This document shows positions 43,860 to 56,266 of a DNA stretch of 64,000 nucleotides, piece after piece. The stretch covers positions 2,294,001-2,358,000 of the forward strand of contig CM075940.1 in assembly GCA_038030265.1 (NCBI GenBank), written 5' to 3'. Numbering within the stretch: position 1 is the first letter of the stretch; each line of letters begins with the position of its first letter. The notes below the pieces were generated by a model. It was not told where the DNA came from. It ran no database searches and saw only the letters and a list, made by a program, of their open reading frames with translations. The translations under genes were made by a program, and so were the position numbers. Source of the stretch: Corythucha ciliata. Lineage: Eukaryota > Arthropoda > Insecta > Hemiptera > Tingidae.

Positions 43860-44245
43860 TGTCTGGGGCTAATTTTTTTCCATATTATTCGCGAATTTGC
43901 GATTTTTCTCCATTTTAGCCGCGAGTTCAGAGATCAAAGCTTAACTATTATAATTTTGGGTCGCATTTGTCCCACTCCAACGTAACCCCTCAATATTCAT
44001 TTATCCAGACTTTAGCCGCAAATTAGCGTTTTCCTCATTTTAGCAGCCGTTCAGTGAAGCAAATACGCGTTTTTTACATTTCAGTCATGAATTAGAGATA
44101 AAGTTTTTCCCCAATTTTCGCCTCAAATTACCTAACGCTTTATTTTCTGAATTTGGCCGCTGATTAGCGATTTTTTTTTTTCACTTTCTGGCAAGAAAGT
44201 TACCTTCAGAAGCCGTGAATTGACGTTTTCTTCTCTCTTAACACT
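43860..44245. repeat. Degenerate ~30-bp array (family i), B copy
   Basis: Base-for-base counterpart of 11335-11725 with a few substitutions. Confidence 0.65.
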
Positions 44246-44346
44246 GAAGAGAACTTCTTAATATAATAGGTAATAATATAACGATAACAAAACGTCTTTT
44301 ATAATTTAATGTGGGAAATTTATACGTGGAACGCTGCGTATGGGGC

Positions 44347-44830
44347 AAAATTAATGCGAAACGCCTCTCCCGAAAGCTAGTTTAAGATGTTAACTGTCCA
44401 TTTTCATAAAGAAACATGTCGGTTTCACGAATTTCATGGTAAAATAGTCTTTTTTTATGAGAAAACTTGCAATTTCATGGGAGCTCTTATTCTTATGAGC
44501 AAATGGTTGATTTTATGAGGACATTTCAGTTCAAAAGGTGTCAATTTGATGAGTAAATCGTCAGTTTCATAAGGAAATAGTCAATTTTATGAATGATTAA
44601 CAATTGATTTATGAATAAATTGTCAATTTAATGAGGAAATTTCCATTTTTGAGGGAAGTAAATTTGTTGGTTTGAATAGGCAATTGTGGGTTTCAAGAGA
44701 AAATCGTAAATTTTCCAGGGATTGTTGACTTTATGGCGAAATTGTTAGTTTCACGAGAAAATTTGTAATTTTTATTAGTGAATTGTTAATTTATGTTGAA
44801 AACTGTCAACTGCCGAAATTGTCCATGTCA
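44347..44830. repeat. Degenerate array of a third family, present only in B
   Basis: Recurring GTCAATTTCATGAGGAAAT-like words (for example GTCAATTTGATGAGTAAATC, GTCAGTTTCATAAGGAAATA, GTCAATTTAATGAGGAAATT) at irregular ~30-40-bp spacing. Segment A keeps only the last monomer end (AATGAGGAAATTGTAAC at 11823), so A probably lost the array. Confidence 0.6.
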
Positions 44831-45857
44831 TGAGGAAATTGTAACTTATCCCCAATAGTTGAATTTCTAGTATTTGGAATTGGAACTTATACAGGGTGGG
44901 GGTCATTTTGGTTGAACAAAATGAGGGGGGTGATGGTACACCCAAAACGCAACAAAAATGTTCCACGACCCTTGGTCCAATTTCCATTCTCAGTCGAGAT
45001 AATCGATTTTTTCACGTTTTTGAGCATAGCACAGGTTTTTCACGACAAAAATAGCTGTAACTTGGGAAATAAGCGGCCTAAGTTTAATCCAACGACACCC
45101 CTGAAAAGAGCACACTTTTTTCTGTGTGATTAAGGACGTTTTGTCCTTCAATGATAGCTAAAGATATTTTCAAAAATATCCGTTTTTGGCAACCGTTCAA
45201 AGCAAGACTACAATAGTAACGTTGCTCCCACCGCCTGGCCAATTCCTCTAAAACTGGATGAAGGCGCTTAGTTTAATACTTCATGATTAGTTTACTCTTA
45301 TCCTTAGCAATTTTTTGAGAAAAATTCATTGTTATACCAAAAAATGAGGCAATTAAGCCCATTTTGAGTGCCTACAAAAAAAAACGAGAGCTATTCCAAA
45401 ATTATTTTTTTCAGCTTATTTCACTATTGTTTGTTTTTCCTCGAAGATAAGCACAGAATAAGTGAATACAAGTGTAATAAGCTCAAAAACACTTATCCGT
45501 CCTACGAAAATGATATGAAAAGTCAGAAGAAAGGCAGAAACAAAAATTACCAAAATCAATTAGATCTTGCACTTGAGAGTAATTGGTGGAGTTCGAAATC
45601 ACCTCAATCACAACTCCGCTGGCAGAAGCCCCCACGCCGCAGGTCTGAGGAGTGCGGACGGTCCCCTATCCGGCCATCCTCGATCTTCATTACACGCCTA
45701 CGGAATGGTGGGCAGCTGCCTAACCATGGTTACCGCTTCAGAACCGCAACACAACTTCTGACTCCTGTTGTATTTATTTGTTTTTGATGTTGTCGTGTCT
45801 CAACTCAACACGCAATTATTATTAATATTCTAAGATTATGTCATAATTCTGTTTCAG

Positions 45858-46032
45858 GGCGGGAGAACCAACCGACGATAAGAACAAAATAAAACCACCA
45901 ACCGGCTGTCCCATCTGCGGCGTCCATGTGCGTGATGAGATGTCAAAGAGGGCTCACTTGGAAACGCATGACAAAGAAGAAATCATAGAATTCTTCGCAC
46001 GTCGTCTATCGTCGGATCCAGCAGCGAATTAG
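45858..46032 (+). CDS. Terminal exon of a C2H2 zinc-finger protein, copy 3
   Basis: Same acceptor, finger and stop as 12838-13012. The upstream frame 45368-45787 is the longest form (KGRNKNYQNQLDLALESNWW), with small indels later in that exon. It is present once in B. Confidence 0.6.
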
Positions 46033-46084
46033 CGATTTTGATCCATGTTACTATAGAATTGTCAATGTTGTATTCACATCAGCA

Positions 46085-47076
46085 TTTTTTTTTTTGGCAT
46101 TGGTAGATACCATACAGATATGGATTGGTGGGAGATAAATGATAATGATAATGAACATGAAAATGATAAATGATAATGAAGGGGTGATTGAAAATGAAAT
46201 CAATGATTATAACAAATAAATAAAATTAGCATGAACAATTTCCCGTGTACAAGAGATTTACGGAGATTTCTCTCGCGCCAGTGCCAGAGGCTCTACATGA
46301 CTTACTGAAAACAGGGCATATTTTTCTTTATTTTGCTGAACATTTATTTGTTATTTTTAATTATTGTTATTATTTTCACTATCATGTTTTAATTAATCAT
46401 TAATTAGTTAGTTAATGTGAATAAAGCTTTATAAATCGGGATGGATTTTGAGGAAAGGATGGATTGATAATTGAGCGGGCAAGCGATGAGGTTAGTTAAA
46501 TCTTGGAAAAATTTGCTTCTTTTATCACAATACGCTTGACATTCCATAAAGGTCTGTTCTAGTGTTCCCAAGATTCCACAATGCTCACAATTGGCGGATT
46601 GCGCCATGCCCATCTGTACTGTTGACTAAGGCCATGGTTGGATTTTAATCTGCTTATTGTTCGGATGAGATCTTCAGGCAGGTATTCATTCGCAAACCAC
46701 GCCTTCGTGGTTGTGTTTGGGAACATTTGCTTATAAAATTGCCCTTTTTGAGAGGCTACATATGATTTATTACAAGCTTCAAGATGGGGGGGGGGAAGTG
46801 TTATTATTTTGGAAAAAACGAAACAAGAAAGTTTCAGGGTTACTTGTTCAGCAGATGGGTTAAGGTACGAGGTCTTAGCTAAATGATCTACATGGTCGAC
46901 CCTGTATGTTCCTGTGAGCTGGAACCCACATGAACGAAACGAACTTACTTTCTTGCTCCATGCTCACTAATAAACGCACTATATCGACTATGAGATTGTG
47001 TTTTTTTCCATCCCCCATCGTGGCACTGTTCAGACGGTTGACCACGCCATTACTGTCGGTCAAAATCAATAACTTG
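46085..47076 (-). mobile_element. 3' remnant of the RNase H non-LTR element, B copy
   Basis: Counterpart of 13995-14988. T run 46085-46095 is the poly(A) end; the Cys/His tail is at 46404-46740; the end of RNase H (TDSNGV, FMWVPAHRNIQG) lies at 46860-47076. The HIDNLA His/Asp end is damaged by a small deletion. At 47076 it stops within LLILTDSN and joins MITE sequence, giving an accidental chimeric frame (46875-47237). Confidence 0.8.
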
Positions 47077-47257
47077 CCCACTCCTGCATCTTTATACATA
47101 TACGCCCGTAATTCATGGTTAAAAATGAAAATAGAGCATTTTTTAAATGAAATGCTCGAAAAGGCGTGGCCAGGAAGTGCCCCCCTCCCGTAGCCCCACA
47201 TAGGGGGCCCAATGTTTTCCCGGGCCTGGGGCTCCAACTTTAGTAAAGACGGCCCTG
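47077..47257. mobile_element. Right end of the GGGCC-type MITE, B copy
   Basis: Matches 24738-24917 of segment A and ends at the same GACGGCCCTG followed by CGCTTGCG. Confidence 0.5.
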
Positions 47258-47729
47258 CGCTTGCGGGATTTTCTCCCGACGACTCAAGGCTCCCAGGACC
47301 GATGAGAACCGTGAGGGTGAAACGGTGACGGGATGTTGTGGATAGGCGCCACGTCTGAGTTCAATACTGAATGATCAAGATACCTGGGAGCCATGGAAGT
47401 GACCACCAACGTGTGGTGTACCACAAGTGAAATAAATAAAATACTCTCGAATGGTTGGTAATCCCAACTAACAACGTCAAAATCAAAATTATTATTTAAC
47501 GTTTCTTATTACAATATAAAATTTATAGTTAAAGTTAAAGCTAACCGTCACTCCCAGTGTTCTAATGAGATGCTGTTAGGCCCTCTGTCATGTTGGACGT
47601 CGTGGTAAAGCGTGCCTATTTAACAAACAATACATATAATTAAGTGTAATTCGAATGTAAACAAACTTATTGATAAGAAGTGTCAACAAGTGATAAAACG
47701 TGATTTAAGGATAATGGACTCACCTGTTC

Positions 47730-47933
47730 GGACATTATACGAGCCAATTATTCGGCGGTTTAGGCGGCTCATCCGAGAGGTATACGTTGTCGCCGCATGA
47801 GCTGGTTGAGTGGTGCGAGGGACGTGAAACGAGGAAGGACATCATCGTGTCGACTAAAAGCCCGAAGGAAGATTTCTTCGTTGTAAAATACTTCGAAACT
47901 GCCGTCCGGGTGCCACCGCGATTTGGTAAGTCA
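47730..47933 (+). CDS. Unidentified exon-like frame, B copy
   Basis: Near-identical to 25390-25593, with the same TTTG|GTAAGTC donor. One base difference creates an ATG at about 47715 in another frame. Confidence 0.35.
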
Positions 47934-48047
47934 AAATATCTAAGGAAAGGACCTGAAATTACTACTTTTAACAATTACATAAATGAAGGGTTAACTTAAC
48001 CTCACCAAATTACATCGGAGCACCCACGAGGAGGCCAAGGGTGAAGA

Positions 48048-48553
48048 AACGTAATCGGCGAAGGCCAGCCCCAGGAGCAACACATTACCAAAAGGATTGT
48101 ATTCCAGATCCCCTTTTTTTACGCACGTATTCTTCCGGGCACGATCACGAACGTCGCCCGACGTCTCTGCCGTCACTTCGACTTTCACCAACGCGGTTTA
48201 TCCAGATTTTTTCGGGACGTCTCAAGGCCGAGGATGATCCGCGTCGAGATCTGACAACTTTAACGACACCACAAATCAGAGGTAACCTCTGGGCCCACCC
48301 CCCCCCCCGTGCATCTCCACCGAGCTGGCCTTAATAGCCACATTGCCCTTATGAAAAAATATTTGTCGCGTTCCCGGTACCTAATAATACAAACTGTATG
48401 TATTCTTACCCCGTAAATTACGACTAAAATAAGTCAATAGGTCTGGCCAGTCATAAGGAAAGAAAGAAACAAATTTAAATCCCCGGGGTGCCTCGATTTT
48501 AGAACCTTGTAACTAAATAGGAAAAAATAAACGTTTTAAATCTCTTAAAAGAA
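48048..48553. repeat. 506-bp B-specific insertion flanked by AAGA
   Basis: Present in B and absent from A at 25704-25707, with AAGA on both sides (48044-48047 and 48554-48557). That fits a 4-bp target duplication or microhomology. No terminal inverted repeats and no TG...CA ends. It contains an 11-nt C tract (48298-48308) and no gene. Confidence 0.6.
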
Positions 48554-49179
48554 AAGAGCCGGCTACAAACGCCCCAAATAAATACAACACTACTAAAGGT
48601 GCAATAACTTCTAAAGACCTAAAATATACATCGGAAGAGGAGCTAATAAAGTTCTTCGGTACACACAAATTCACTTCCTCTAAGCCCGGTGCACACGGTG
48701 CCTGTTTTCACCCAGGCAGGTTTCTCCGCTTGGAAGCGTGCCTGCAGTGATCACACAGTGATTTATTCTTGCTTGGCAGCCACCCATCAACCACCTCCTT
48801 TATAGCCTTCTCCGAATCTTTTTTCCAGAAGGTTACCCTCGTTCATAACCATTTTGATACTGTGTTTGATTTTTGATGTCCTGCGTTAAAGGTTCTCCAT
48901 TCTCGTTTTTGATCTGTTTTCCATTTATTTTTTTTTTCTTACCTACGTACAAACTCGTTAAGGTTGTACAGGTATAGCCTTACTGGAAATAGAAACCTTC
49001 AGAGTCGAGCGACAACGTCGAGCCCTCTGATTGGCTGTTGGTAAAAACAGCCAGGCAGGTCGGCCAGAAAAATAGAACCGCTCCCATCTTGAGAAACAGG
49101 CACATCTCCCTCCGAGCGACGTCACTTTCATGCACGAGGGCATGCGCTTTACCATTTTATGAAACATGCATCGAGCGGT

Positions 49180-49678
49180 ATTTGCACCGACTCAAAATCT
49201 CTAATTCTCTCGCTCATGCAGAGCTCGACTAAGGATCTGATGACGAAAAGGATCAGGGAGGAGTACGGTAGATTGAGAAACACTGTTGTTATTACCTGGG
49301 TGCCGGGGCCATAAGAAAGCCGACCTCATCACGAAAAGAGCGACGGAGCGACTTCTAGTGGTCCGAGAGTCCTTGCTTCCGCTCGTGGATGAGCAGAGAA
49401 AGCTGGAGGAAGCCACCTGGAACGACTGGTAACTGCAACAAACACAAGCATGAGTACGATAAAATTGAGTGTTAAAGGGACGTACGACCATCCGGAACTA
49501 TCGAGAAAGGAAAATATCAAACTTACCAGCAGTCGATAGGCCAGACGAGAATAACTCAAGCATACTACTACACCTGGAGGATGATGCCAGACTGCGCCAC
49601 CTGCGGGCCTCCCAGCGTCTCTGGAGCATGCAATCGACGTTTGTCCTATCTTCGCAGACGAGAGGGGTCGACACCTAG
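49180..49678 (+). pseudogene. RNase H and zinc tail fragment (left arm, B)
   Basis: Copy of 26329-26825, with the same TDSKSLILSLMQ-like start, ITWVPG segment and PDCATCGPP-type tail, again with stops. Confidence 0.6.
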
Positions 49679-49939
49679 AAAATAAAAATAAAAAGTATTA
49701 AAGAAAAATGAGCTACCCGATTTAGCAAATTTACTGAACTTTCCCCAAAGCGTTGAGATATTTCACTTTCTGTGATAATCCAGCTGTGATTCAAAACAAT
49801 TGTCATATAAATTAATGAAATGTGATATTTCAATTGCAAACCTTTATGTAATACCATAAAGTGATGAAGGCTAATGACCCTGACCGTCGATGCCTGAAAA
49901 AAAAAAAAAAATTTAACATAAATAAATAAGCTTTTCTAA

Positions 49940-51240
49940 TGACTTTCAAGCATACCTAATTTTTCTATTTGAACATAAGCTTCGGCACATTCCTTCGACA
50001 TTTGTAGATGCTTTTCATTCAATTCGGAATATTTCTGGCAATAATTTGCCCTTGATTCTATCGCTGAAAGAAGAACGTATATTATATCAATCTGGCGCCC
50101 TCTGATGGACTAACTCAACGCGTAAGCCAGGAAACCTTCCGTTGAATTCCTCCTCATCAGTTCTTTTTGTTCGCACAGTGAGCTCAATTTTTTCTCGGCT
50201 TCGGCCTTTTCATTTGAAGTTCTTTCAATCTGTTCTGTCCCACATTGACTGAGCTCGACAACTGTTTACAGTGGGCTCCCAGAAGAGCGATGTCACTCTG
50301 AAGAGCCAAACACCATTTATTCATAGCACCCCATTGTGTGATATCGAAAATATCATTTTTCATTTCGTTTCTGCAAAGTTTAAAAAATTCTGAAAAAAAT
50401 GGTAACACGTTGGAAATGTCTCGCACCCTTGGTCACCAGAGTGGAATCAGCTTACACCCCTCAAGGCGTTGACAGTGTTTAGACGCTATGCTCACCAAAG
50501 TTGGATTGCTTCAGCCGTCATTCGACACACTTCACAACCAAGAGAGGAGAACAAGGTCTGGGTGCCAGTTGTTACCATTTTTCTCAATGGAATATTAGTA
50601 GACATCTGCGATGCCACCTAATGGTGACATAAGTGAGTAGATATGCGTTGTTTCTGTTCTTAGACCAGCTGTTCTCACACGTTGGAGTGAAAATTCTGAG
50701 CCACGATCTGTAGTCTAGACCAAAATATTCCCACTAAGGCCGGAAGGCTCATTCTCCTTGGTGCTCAGTCCGAAGACGGTCTTTTGGATTCCCTTGTTAT
50801 CGCTGTTGGAGAGTTGAGATACTCGGTCATTAGTTGTAGGTAGGTGTGAATGCTATTAAAAAACAAATAAAATGGAGGAGAGTGATACGAGCCAGTATGA
50901 TTGATTTTTTCCTTCAAGTCCTCACGCATGTCCAAACTTTTTTCAAGGCAAGCGCTGTAGTCAGTAGTGTAATCGCGTACCAGTACCATAGCATCATCTT
51001 TCAGAATGTCGATAAGTGATACAGACTCATTCGGATTTATCCAAGAATGAACATCCGATGATCCTCCAGTCCAGGACACAATTTCAGAGCAGACTTTAGC
51101 TACAGCTTTGTTTCAGCCACCAGGCACTGGGATAGATTCTCCTTGATACTTTCCTTGGAAACTACGGTGTCTCTATCTGTCTGAATGGACTGCTTGCTGG
51201 ACGTTTTTCACATGGTTTTCTTCAATGTTGAAGCTTCAAA
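49940..51240 (-). pseudogene. Coiled-coil-like gene fragments, palindrome 2 left arm
   Basis: Same pieces as 27095-28390, with WINPNESVSLIDILKDDAMV and WGAMNKWCLALQSDIALLGA retained. The frame of the first piece runs longer (50765-51079) because of indels at its end. Confidence 0.4.
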
Positions 51241-51243
51241 TTA

Positions 51244-52322
51244 CAAAGTAACGACGAATAAAAAAACATCAGAGGAATGATCAACGATGCCTTATGATTT
51301 GCGGTACGTGTTTCAATAGTACAATACAAGGTGGCTTAAGTACTGGTCTGAACATGACAAATTTCAAAGTCACAGAATCGCATTAAGTAGCTGAAGAGAC
51401 AGAGAAAGAGTGAGTGGGTGAGATACAGTGAGAGAGAGAAAACAGTATTAGAGTAGAATATGAACTAAGCTTAACAGATGCTAATGGCCTCGATGTTGAA
51501 ATCTGTAATGAATAGAGTACAACAAATATAAAATGGCTGAAATGGAAGGAATGAATGGAATATATACATATATAAATTCACATATATACTTAAACATATA
51601 TAAACTCCAAAAATAAAACTAGCAAGAATAGAAATCGATAAAATAATAGCAAAAACTTACGTCGGAATAGTCCGGGGATGGACGAGTTAACACCCACCGT
51701 ATCCTCTGCGTGTATTAAAGGTGACTAAAGGAGGCGGGGAGTCGGACCCGTTAGCCTGGTAAGGCAGCCGTTTAAGGGAGCACACCCCTACAGAAACGCC
51801 ACAGGCAACCCAGACAGGTAGCGTTTCGGCGCTGCTACGGGCTTGGCGAGCCCGGGGACTGTGATCTTGGTATAGGGTCACATCCCAGGCCTGTGCTTAT
51901 CCCGAAGGTCTTTGACCTCTCCCAAGATCATTCTCCTTCTTCCTTTTATAAACCCGGATGATCCTGACATGCCATGGAACTGATTATCATTTGGACGGTT
52001 TATAGAAGTTCCAACCCGCCAAGACAGTTAGGGATAAAATGCATCATAACTCCAGAATGGACAACGCAAACAATAAAATAATAGCTAAACCAAACAACAA
52101 TGCCAACCAGAGAGATAGTCAGGATCTCTTTGGTGACACTGGCGAGACACGGAAATTCGTGGAAAAGGGCAATGAGTTAATCCACACGTATGTCCCGAGC
52201 CCACCGACCAGAATAGAAAAGAATCTTTGAGTCCTGAGGGTGTGATCACGCGACTGAAATTTGGAAGAAACTCAATGAAACCCAACAGGTTAAAATTGGA
52301 ATTTGCTTGGGTCGCAGTAGAC
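51244..52322. other. Spacer of palindrome 2
   Basis: Same content as 28394-29524: simple repeats, the GC-rich block at about 51680-51900, and the exon-like KKLNETQQVKI piece at about 52252. The block lacks the 24-bp GCGGTCGGGCC stretch seen in A. Confidence 0.5.
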
Positions 52323-53465
52323 TTCGCAATTTCAAGCTTCAAAATGGTAGAAAACCATGTGAAAAACGTCCAGCAAGCAGTCCATTCAGACAGATAGAGA
52401 CATCGTAGTTTCCAAGGAAAGTATCAAGGAGAGAAAGGTACGCGATTACACTACTGACTACAGCGCTTGCCCTGAAAAAAGTTTGGACATGCGTGAGGAC
52501 TTGAAGGAAAAAATCAATCATACTGGCTCGTATCACTCTCCTCCATTTTATTTGTTTTTTAATAGCATTCACACCTACCTACAACTAATGACCGAGTATC
52601 TCAACTCTCCACCAGCGATAACAAGGGAATCCAAAAGACCGTCTTCGGACTGAGCACCAAGGAGAATGAGCCTTCCGGCCTTAGTGGGAATGTTTTGGTC
52701 TAGACTACAGATCGTGGCTCAGAATTTTCACTCCAACGTGTGAGAACAGCTGGTCTAAGAACAGAAACAACGCATATCTACTCACTTATGTCACCATTAG
52801 GTGGCATCGCAGATGTCTACTAATATTCCATTGAGAAAAATGGTAACAACTGGCACCCAGACCTTGTTCTCCTCTCTTGGTTGTGAAGTGTGTCGAATGA
52901 CGGCTGAAGCAATCCAACTTTGGTGAGCATAGCGTCTAAACACTGTCAACGCCTTGAGGGGTGTAAGCTGATTCCACTCTGGTGACCAAGGGTGCGAGAC
53001 ATTTCCAACGTGTTACCATTTTTTTCAGAATTTTTTAAACTTTGCAGAAACGAAATGAAAAATGATATTTTCGATATCACACAATGGGGTGCTATGAATA
53101 AATGGTGTTTGGCTCTTCAGAGTGACATCGCTCTTCTGGGAGCCCACTGTAAACAGTTGTCGAGCTCAGTCAATGTGGGACAGAACAGATTGAAAGAACT
53201 TCAAATGAAAAGGCCGAAGCCGAGAAAAAATTGAGCTCACTGTGCGAACAAAAAGAACTGATGAGGAGGAATTCAACGGAAGGTTTCCTGGCTTACGCGT
53301 TGAGTTAGTCCATCAGAGGGCGCCAGATTGATATAATATACGTTCTTCTTTCAGCGATAGAATCAAGGGCAAATTATTGCCAGAAATATTCCGAATTGAA
53401 TGAAAAGCATCTACAAATGTCGAAGGAATGTGCCGAAGCTTATGTTCAAATAGAAAAATTAGGTA
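52252..53465 (+). pseudogene. Coiled-coil-like gene fragments, palindrome 2 right arm
   Basis: Keeps the KLNETQQVKI, MREDLKEKI, WGAMNKWCLALQSDI (52992-53234) and YSELNEKHLQMSKECAEAYV pieces. It has lost the middle of the second piece by deletion. Confidence 0.4.
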
Positions 53466-54179
53466 TGCTTGAAAGTCATTAGAAAAGCTTATTTATTTAT
53501 GTTAAATTTTTTTTTTTTTTTTCAGGCATCGACGGTCAGGGTCATTAGCCTTCATCACTTTATGGTATTACATAAAGGTTTGCAATTGAAATATCACATT
53601 TCATTAATTTATATGACAATTGTTTTGAATCACAGCTGGATTATCACAGAAAGTGAAATATCTCAACGCTTTGGGGAAAGTTCAGTAAATTTGTTAAATC
53701 GGGTAGCTCATTTTTCTTTAATACTTTTTATTTTTATTTTCTAGGTGTCGACCCTTCTCCAGAGACGCTGGGAGGCCCGCAGGTGGCGCAGTCTGGCATC
53801 ATCCTCCAGGTGTAGTAGTATGCTTGAGTTATTCTCGTCTGGCCTATCGACTGCAGGTAAAGTGTGATATTTTCCTTTCTCTATAGTTCCGGATGGTCGT
53901 ACGTCCCTTCAACACTCAATTTTATCGTACTCATGCTTGTATTTGTTGCAGTTGCCAGTCGTTCCAGGTGGCTTCCTCCAGCTATCTCTGCTGATCCACG
54001 AGCGGAAGCAAGGTGTCTCGGACCACTAGAAGTCGCTCTTTTCGCGATGAGGTCGGCTTTCTTATGGCCCCGGCACCCAGGTAATAACAACAGTTTTTCT
54101 CAATCTACCGTGCTCCTCCCTGATCCTTAGTCGAGCTCTGCATGAGCGAGAGAATTAGAGATTTTGAGTCGGTGCAAAT
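52323..54179. repeat. Palindrome 2, right arm
   Basis: Counterpart of 29525-31570, shortened by about 155 bp near 52434 (the WINPNESVSL piece is lost) and by a small deletion near 53757 in the RNase H tail. It ends at CGGTGCAAAT (54170-54179). Confidence 0.9.
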
Positions 54180-54427
54180 CATGCAATTTTTATTGAGGCC
54201 GGAACACATTCTGAGCGCATTAAGCACCGCGCACTGTTCCGCTGTATAGACAGATGCGTGATCCGGTAACCTCTGCCTGGCAATTTGAACACGGAGAACG
54301 CGATGCCTGTCGAAGGTTTGGACCAATCTGTATACAATGTCTCATAGCTAGTATATTTATGCAACATTTCTCTGCAGAAGACACTGTCCTCTTCGGCTGA
54401 GGTTTGGTCTTCAATTTCATACTTCAT
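53750..54427 (-). pseudogene. RNase H and zinc tail fragment (right arm and beyond, B)
   Basis: Copy of 31110-31801. It retains the full segment GCRGHKKADLIAKRATSSGP that is deleted in A, plus VYTAEQCAVLNALRMC and CTDSKSLILSLMQ, but has lost part of the segment between them and the Cys-rich tail start. Confidence 0.65.
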
Positions 54428-54639
54428 ACTTGAGGCTGCGATTTGTTAGTCTCAGTGGGAGGACATGTCTCACTCCAGATCCATCAGCATTGCGTTTGCC
54501 GTTACTCTTACATGGCGTTTTCTGGACGGGAGTCGGGGATATATTTTGAATAGTGGTGAGCCACCAACGCTCGATGAAGTTGGACTTCTCAAGAGCGCGG
54601 GAACTTTCCCATATAATCGGATAATTATAATTAATTATT

Positions 54640-56250
54640 ATAGTAAGTCTTGCATGACGCCAATCACGGCCAACAAAACTTGGACAATCAAACTGGAACG
54701 ACATTTAAAAATAAAACACCTATCCACTTTTGAAAGGTAAGACAATAATTTTCTTATGTCTTCCAGTTTCGTAGCTTGAAAACTTAGTACTTTTCAAAAT
54801 TAAATTTGGAACACTGTTCTATAATTTTTGAAGTTCTAGAACAGAGTTACTTTTCTTTTGACAGGTATAGTGAACTTATAAGCAGCCGTCCCAAATGTCG
54901 AAAATCGAGTTCAAGTCGCGAGTAGATACCGTCGTTTAAACACCATTTTGTACGCTCAGAAGCAAAAAATGACCGATCGTCCATGCACCATGGCGGACAT
55001 TTGGTCGAACCACAGCGAGTCTCTTGGGCAATAGCGTGTAAACGTTTCAAGGGTACCCATTCATATGACAAAATAGCCGAACTTTTGTATGATATTTTTC
55101 ACTACCTCGAACTAGAAATCGAAAAAATCGTCACTACCGTGACCGACAATGAAGCCAATTTCGTCAAATGCTTCAAAGAGTTCGGACTGACAATGAAATT
55201 CGGAGAGGACGATGACGGAGGGACATCGATGAGAATTGAAAGATGTAGACCTCGGTCAGTCAAATTGTGAGCAACAGCGGGGAATACATTCTTCCACATC
55301 AATCCAGGCGCGCATCGCACAATTAGCTTTGCTCGGTGCATCCGAATTGGCCGTGGGGGTAAAAAATGAGTATGTAAAGTCCAAAAAACTCCATCGGCAA
55401 GCGTTTGGCAAAGCCACAGCATTATGAAAGGAACATGTTAAGCGGTTCGTCCTCAAAAGCGTCCGAAAAATGCCTCGGAATTATAGGACACCAGTTGAAG
55501 TGTCCCATGCGAGACTCGGTGGAACTGGATTGTTCAACTCAATTGAAGATTTGATGGGTAAAAAGGAAGAAAGGCATCTTCTGTGTGAACAGCTTGGACT
55601 GAACTCGTTCACAAATCGTGATTTTGACTTTTCGGATTACTACCAAATATGTTTCACGCCGGTAGCACCAGCCTTGGACAGACTTCAAGGAGATAAGAAC
55701 TGTTTTTTTCGGTGATTTCTTGCCACAATTTATCAAATAAGAAGTCGCTTGATGAAAGAGTTTATAACAGGCACACAAGCCAAGTTCTTGCGGCTTACAT
55801 TGACGATTGGATACAAGAATGGTACAACGACTTTTTCCGGTTGAAATCCGAGGAAAGTAAAACCGCGCTATTAGCAGCTATTTGCCACCCGTTCTTCAAA
55901 CTTCTATAGTTACCACATGATCAATGCGCTACTGCCAAAGAACTGTTTGTCGATCCTGCCATCTTTTATGCTGACAATGAGTCAAACGCAAGACAGGTAT
56001 CTGTAACTTCGCAGACTGGACCACAAGTTACAACGTAACCCAAGCCAGACCTAGGTCCCCTACGAGACAGCTTTTTCAATTTTTATGATGCGTGTGAAAA
56101 TGAAGGATCATTAGTTTGACTTCAATTGCTTCGATACCTAGAAGACAGCGATACATCTCTACCAAGCCTCGAACGCTACCCCATCGATAAACAAATAAGG
56201 GTGAGGGAATATTCCCTCACCCTAATGTTCGCCTTCACGAGACGTCTGCG
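54640..56250 (+). pseudogene. hAT transposase with BED-type finger, B copy (near full length)
   Basis: Same start as the A copy, with a BED-like finger (about 54650-54735), the TTADIWS-type region lost to substitution (ADIWSNHSESL), and VTTVTDNEANFVKCFKEFG. It then continues through FNSIEDLMGKKEERHLLCEQ, DRLQGDKNCFFR, QVLAAYIDDWIQEWYNDFFR, LLAAICHPFFKLL and ends with YLEDSDTSLPSLERYPIDKQ. The last block is the start of the hAT C-terminal dimerisation region. Four or more stops or frameshifts break it. The rest of the dimerisation domain is replaced by the adjoining ORF1 sequence. Confidence 0.75.
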
Positions 56251-56266
56251 TTAAACTCTTCAGCTT

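Larger units (their letters stand above)
49180..51243. repeat. Palindrome 2, left arm
   Basis: B counterpart of 26329-28393, inverted with respect to 52323-54179. It includes an RNase H fragment on the plus strand (49180-49678) and coiled-coil-like pieces on the minus strand (50184-50426, 50765-51079). Confidence 0.9.

Noticed and set aside
46875..47237. 120-codon minus-strand frame as a real fusion gene
   Set aside because: It spans the A/B deletion joint and combines a MITE end with a LINE RNase H fragment. It is better explained as an accidental chimera.
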